Positions 7,579 to 10,348 of a DNA stretch of 10,348 bases are shown piece after piece; position 1 is the first letter of the stretch, and every line of letters starts with the position of its first letter. The stretch spans positions 1 to 10,348 of the forward strand of contig JAZMZI010000072.1 in NCBI GenBank assembly GCA_045585895.1, given 5' to 3'. A program made the position numbers and the translations under genes. The DNA is from SVTX01 sp045585895 (GTDB lineage: Bacteria > Bacillota > Clostridia > Oscillospirales > CAG-272). A model generated the notes under the pieces. The model worked only from the letters and a program-made list of their open reading frames with translations, was not told where the DNA came from and made no database searches.

Positions 7579-7608
7579 TTGACATTTACCGAATTTAGGT
7601 GTTAAAAT
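7579..7608 (+). promoter_or_regulatory. Extended -10 promoter for the nagA-like operon
   Basis: A perfect TTGACA (7579-7584) lies 18 bases before TAAAAT (7603-7608), which carries the TGt extension at 7600-7602. A second possible -10, TATAAT at 7608-7613, is too far from the TTGACA. Transcription would start near 7615, leaving a leader of about 40 bases. Confidence 0.75.
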
Positions 7609-7622
7609 ATAATTAATAGCGG

Positions 7623-7648
7623 ATCTCACCTTTAGTGGGGAAGGAGAT
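7623..7648 (+). promoter_or_regulatory. Possible SD-masking hairpin in the nagA-like leader
   Basis: ATCTC (7623-7627) can pair with GAGAT (7644-7648), and an inner CTCAC/GTGGG pairing with one wobble competes with it. The right arm overlaps the AAGGAG ribosome site (7641-7646) of the gene starting at 7656. Five base pairs is weak, so regulation is only a suggestion. Confidence 0.2.
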
Positions 7649-7655
7649 ATTTAAA

Positions 7656-8798
7656 ATGACCGCAATTATCAACTGTACTTTAATAATGCGCGATCGGTTT
7701 ATCCCCGACGCGGTGATAATATTCGACGGCGATAAAATAGTCGATTTCGGAGAGGCGAAAAGGGTCGCCGTTCCCGAAAATTGCCAAATTATCGATGCCG
7801 AGGATAACTACGTGGGTCCCGGATTCGTCGATATACATACCCATTCCGACGGTTACGTTTTCTTTCAGGATGAACCCGAGAGAGCAAGTCTTCACCACTT
7901 GTCTCACGGTACTACCACCCTTTTGCCCGCCCTCTATTTCAGTATGGATACCGAGGGATACGTCAAGGCAATAGCAGACCTTAAAGAGGCGATGAAAAAG
8001 CCCGAGTGCCGCAATATCGCGGGATTTTATATGGAAGGCCCTTATCTCAACCCAAAATTCGGCTGCGATAAGGAATCTAATCCTTGGCGGGGAGCTGTCG
8101 ATAAAGAAAAATATCAGCCTATAATCGATGCGGCGGGTAAATTTGCCAAGGTTTGGGCATTAGCCCCCGAAAGAGAGAATATTCTCGATTTCGTCCTTGA
8201 CGCGAAGGCTGAAAATCCCGATGCCGTTTTCACGGTGGCACATAGCGAGGCTGAGCCGTATCAGATCGAAAGACTTATGCCCTACGGACTTAAAATAGGC
8301 ACTCATCACCTCAACGCGACGGGTACTTTGCAAAAATACCCCGAATGCCGTACTCCCTGCGTTGACGAGACGGTCTATTACAACCGCGAGATATACGCAG
8401 AGCTTATCTGCGACAGTATGGGAATCCACGTCGATCCCTATTTGCTTCGTCTTACGAGAAAAATCAAGGGCGACGACAGAATAATTCTGATTTCCGATGC
8501 CTATGCCTGCGACGGTGCTATTCCCGAGGGGTATGATGGCGTTGACGACATCAATTTCGACCATACGGGCGAGATAGCGGGTTCTAAAATGACCCTTGAT
8601 ATCTCCTGCCGTAATATGATAAAGCACACGGGAGCGTCACTTGTGGACGTATTCAAGTTTGCTTCTTACAACCCTTCTCAAGCGGTAGGATTCTACGACC
8701 GCGGTGAGATAGCCGTGGGCAAGAGAGCCGACCTTGTGATAGTCGATTATAAAATGGACGTTAAAAAAGTATTTATCGGAGGCGACGAGGTAAAATGA
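7656..8798 (+). CDS. NagA-type amidohydrolase (N-acetylglucosamine-6-phosphate deacetylase-like)
   Basis: A 380-residue cytosolic metal-dependent hydrolase of the amidohydrolase superfamily, NagA branch, which removes acetate from GlcNAc-6-phosphate to give GlcN-6-phosphate. Visible marks in order: DIHTH (59-63), metal-binding Glu127 in MEGPYLNP, His196 in VAHSEA, His217 in GTHHLNATG, His258 in GIHVD, the catalytic Asp281 in LISDA, and the closing GEIAVGKRADLVIVD (350-364) that rebuilds the small beta domain begun at residues 1-55. Length matches NagA (about 380). Differences are notable. The KKG-T/A-H substrate-binding histidine after the MEGP loop is replaced by FGCD (135-138), HLxNAM reads HHLNAT, and two extra residues seem inserted before GIHV. 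The substrate may therefore be a related N-acyl sugar phosphate. AAGGAG at 7641-7646 fits the ATG at 7656; a GTG at 7635 is in frame but unsupported. First gene of a three-gene unit. Confidence 0.85.
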   Translation: MTAIINCTLIMRDRFIPDAVIIFDGDKIVDFGEAKRVAVPENCQIIDAEDNYVGPGFVDIHTHSDGYVFFQDEPERASLHHLSHGTTTLLPALYFSMDTEGYVKAIADLKEAMKKPECRNIAGFYMEGPYLNPKFGCDKESNPWRGAVDKEKYQPIIDAAGKFAKVWALAPERENILDFVLDAKAENPDAVFTVAHSEAEPYQIERLMPYGLKIGTHHLNATGTLQKYPECRTPCVDETVYYNREIYAELICDSMGIHVDPYLLRLTRKIKGDDRIILISDAYACDGAIPEGYDGVDDINFDHTGEIAGSKMTLDISCRNMIKHTGASLVDVFKFASYNPSQAVGFYDRGEIAVGKRADLVIVDYKMDVKKVFIGGDEVK

Positions 8799-9397
8799 AA
8801 ACCTACGAGATAAAGAAAATGACCGCGGGCGGAGATTGGTCGGATAAGCCGATAATCAATATCGACACCCCCTATCTCGACACCCCCGATACGGTCAAGG
8901 CTTGGGCGCAGATAGCCTATGACGACGAAGCGCTTTTGGTTCGACTTTGGACAAAGGAATATCAGCACAGAGCTACCGAGACGGGGCCCGTTGGTAAGCC
9001 TTACGAGGATTGCTGCCTTGAATTTTTCTTCAGCCCTATGGAGGGAGACCTGAGATATTTTAATTTCGAGAATAACGCCATAGGATGCTACTACCTTGGA
9101 ATAGGAACCGGTCTTGACGACGCTACGCGGCTTTTGCCTGAAGGAGACGATGATATTTTTGACCGCAAGGTCACAAAATTTGACGGCGGCTGGGAAATAG
9201 AGTATAAGTTCCCCTATTCCTTCATCAAGAGATTTTTCCCCGATTTCAAGATTTACGAGGGCAAAAAAATACGCGCAAACTGCTTCAAGTGCGCCGATCT
9301 CACCGAACCGCCCCACTACCTTTCTTGGAGTCCCGTTACACGCGAGAATTTTACCTTCCACAAGCCCGAATGCTTTGGCGAAATGACTTTTAAATAA
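8795..9397 (+). CDS. Carbohydrate-binding family 9-like (CBM9/DOMON-fold) protein, cytosolic
   Basis: A 200-residue protein that is essentially one beta-sandwich resembling the CBM9-like group, the fold used by xylanase CBM9 modules to bind reducing ends of sugars. Typical features are WAQIAYDDEALLVRLWTKE (37-55), YEDCCLEFFFSP (70-81), YFNFENNAIG (88-97), GGWEIEYKFPYSFI (131-144), RANCFKCAD (160-168), HYLSWSPV (174-181) and the ending FHKPECFGEMTF (188-199). No signal peptide or anchor is seen, so it should stay in the cytosol, unlike most CBM modules attached to secreted enzymes. Its ATG overlaps the previous stop as ATGA, indicating translational coupling with the NagA-type gene, and GAGG/GGAGG sequences lie in that gene's last codons. 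The ligand is unknown; a sugar or sugar phosphate handled by the neighbouring enzymes is a reasonable guess. Codon use (ATA 7, ATC 3, ATT 2 for Ile) differs sharply from that of the next gene. Confidence 0.8.
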   Translation: MKTYEIKKMTAGGDWSDKPIINIDTPYLDTPDTVKAWAQIAYDDEALLVRLWTKEYQHRATETGPVGKPYEDCCLEFFFSPMEGDLRYFNFENNAIGCYYLGIGTGLDDATRLLPEGDDDIFDRKVTKFDGGWEIEYKFPYSFIKRFFPDFKIYEGKKIRANCFKCADLTEPPHYLSWSPVTRENFTFHKPECFGEMTFK

Positions 9398-9421
9398 AAA
9401 CGATACATAAGGAGAATGAAA

Positions 9422-10348
9422 ATGAGCGCTTTTATCACCGATCCCGCAACAAAATTTGATTTCCAGCCCCACGAATTCGTGCCCTTTAAGGATAAGGCTG
9501 TTTGTGACTACGTTCGTAGCCTCAGCGGCAAGGACCTTGAGAAGAGAGAGCCTTGGTGGCACCCAGAGTTTGAGGTTAAGGTTATGATGAACCCCCATCC
9601 CGTTCTCATTTCCACCCTCTTCACCCGTCTCAAGGAGGCAAGTGAGCAGGGAAGAAGCTTCACCATGATCCTCGGCAATCCCGAGCCAGATACCTACATC
9701 CCCCTCGCTCAGCTTATCAACTACTTCAAGGTTGACTGCTCCAAGGTTCACCTTGTAGCCGAGGACGAGTGGGCAGATCAGGACGGAAACATCGCCCCTA
9801 TCACCTACGAGGCGGGATTTGCTCATTCTATGATAAAGTATCTCTACAACGAGATCGACGAGAAGCTCCGTATGCCTATGGAGAACGTACATTTCCCCAC
9901 CAACGCTAACATCAAGGATTACTCCAAGATAATCGACGATATTACCGAGGGAACAGGCGCGGATATCGCTTCCACCTCTCCCGGATGGGCAGGACATATG
10001 GCATTCGTTGATCCCATTCCCGAGTTCATCGGCTCTGGCGACATCGAGGAGTGGCTCAATCAGCCCGCTCAGATCGTAAAGCTCCATCCTATGACTATTA
10101 TGCAGAACTCTCTCAACGGTACCTTTGGTCAATCGGGTGACATCGCAAACGTTCCCCCCTGCGCCGCTACCATCGGTCCTCTCGACGTAATGAGAGCGAA
10201 GGAGAGAATCGAGGTTCACGCGCTTGCAACCTGCGGTACTTTCTCCTCCTGGCAGAGAATGACCAGCCGTCTCTGCACACACGGTCCTATCACTCCTTAC
10301 CTCCCCTCCACCATGCTGCAGACCAAGAAGACCCAGGTCTATATCAGC
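9422..10348 (+). CDS. Glucosamine-6-phosphate deaminase/isomerase-like protein (NagB/6-phosphogluconolactonase fold), 3' end outside window
   Basis: The frame stays open from the ATG at 9422 to the last base (309 residues, no stop), so the gene is cut by the window edge. AAGGAG at 9409-9414 is seven bases from this ATG; an in-frame ATG at 9416 is too close. NagB-like landmarks are MILGNPEPDTYIPLAQLI (82-99) in place of the GGTPxxxY phosphate loop, HLVAEDEW (110-117) in place of FNMDEY, the PGWAGHMAFVDP block (187-198) in place of NDGHIAFNEP, ATIGPLDVMRAKERI (249-263), and a final PSTMLQTKKTQVYI resembling the NagB end SCLQLHPKAIMV. NagB converts GlcN-6-phosphate to fructose-6-phosphate and ammonia. 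Here the Asp of NDGH reads Ala190 and the Glu of FNEP reads Asp197, and the protein is already longer than typical NagB (about 240-270), so the exact reaction is open. It lies 24 bases after the CBM9-like gene in the same unit. Its strongly C-ending codons suggest high expression. Confidence 0.78.
   Translation, partial: MSAFITDPATKFDFQPHEFVPFKDKAVCDYVRSLSGKDLEKREPWWHPEFEVKVMMNPHPVLISTLFTRLKEASEQGRSFTMILGNPEPDTYIPLAQLINYFKVDCSKVHLVAEDEWADQDGNIAPITYEAGFAHSMIKYLYNEIDEKLRMPMENVHFPTNANIKDYSKIIDDITEGTGADIASTSPGWAGHMAFVDPIPEFIGSGDIEEWLNQPAQIVKLHPMTIMQNSLNGTFGQSGDIANVPPCAATIGPLDVMRAKERIEVHALATCGTFSSWQRMTSRLCTHGPITPYLPSTMLQTKKTQVYIS

Noticed and set aside
8747..10282. A 511-codon open frame on the minus strand opposite the CBM9-like and NagB-like genes
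   Set aside because: It is antisense to two genes with clear family motifs and ribosome sites; its translation shows no recognisable domain, and the lack of stops follows from the biased codons of the NagB-like gene.
1..10348. Mobile, phage, CRISPR or defence system
   Set aside because: No transposase, integrase, repeat array, nuclease, reverse transcriptase or toxin-antitoxin signature appears in any supported gene.

Overview
The window reads as a stretch of anaerobic Firmicutes chromosome, most likely an uncultured Clostridia lineage of gut type. The basis is moderate GC content, purine-rich Shine-Dalgarno sites ahead of nearly every gene, TTG starts, sigmaA-like promoters with an extended -10, and protein styles common in Clostridia (a short malic enzyme, a MATE transporter, a CehA/McbA-type PHP hydrolase, a CBM9-like protein). 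The standard genetic code is in use: TGA ends several genes. I see no tRNA, rRNA, CRISPR array, insertion sequence, phage gene or recognised defence system. This is mostly a metabolic region.

Layout. Positions 1-188 hold no gene, only two strong hairpin terminators. Two genes on the minus strand follow: an orphan membrane-anchored extracytoplasmic protein (189-1244) and a TIM-barrel sugar phosphate isomerase/epimerase (1415-2380). A hairpin separates them, and the isomerase has its own good promoter at 2444-2472. Transcription diverges at about 2381-2613. Everything to the right is on the plus strand.

The first plus-strand unit is a PHP metallohydrolase (2614-3510), class II fumarase FumC (3520-4893) and malic enzyme (4906-6078), with gaps of only 9 and 12 bases. 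The two enzymes together would convert fumarate to malate and then to pyruvate, CO2 and reduced cofactor. A weak hairpin then precedes a MATE-family efflux transporter (6141-7538).

The second unit has its own promoter (7579-7608) and encodes a NagA-type amidohydrolase (7656-8798), a cytosolic CBM9-like protein overlapping it by four bases (8795-9397), and a NagB/GlcN6P-isomerase-like protein (9422 to the window end, cut off). The order deacetylase then deaminase/isomerase suggests catabolism of an N-acetylated amino sugar phosphate. However, both enzymes depart from canonical NagA and NagB at active-site positions, and a carbohydrate-binding-fold protein with no export signal lies between them. 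This cassette is the best candidate here for something not fully described: a variant sugar pathway, not an obviously new kind of system.

Five starts were moved downstream of the longest open frame because a Shine-Dalgarno sequence fits the inner codon: 2614, 3520, 6141, 7656 and 9422.
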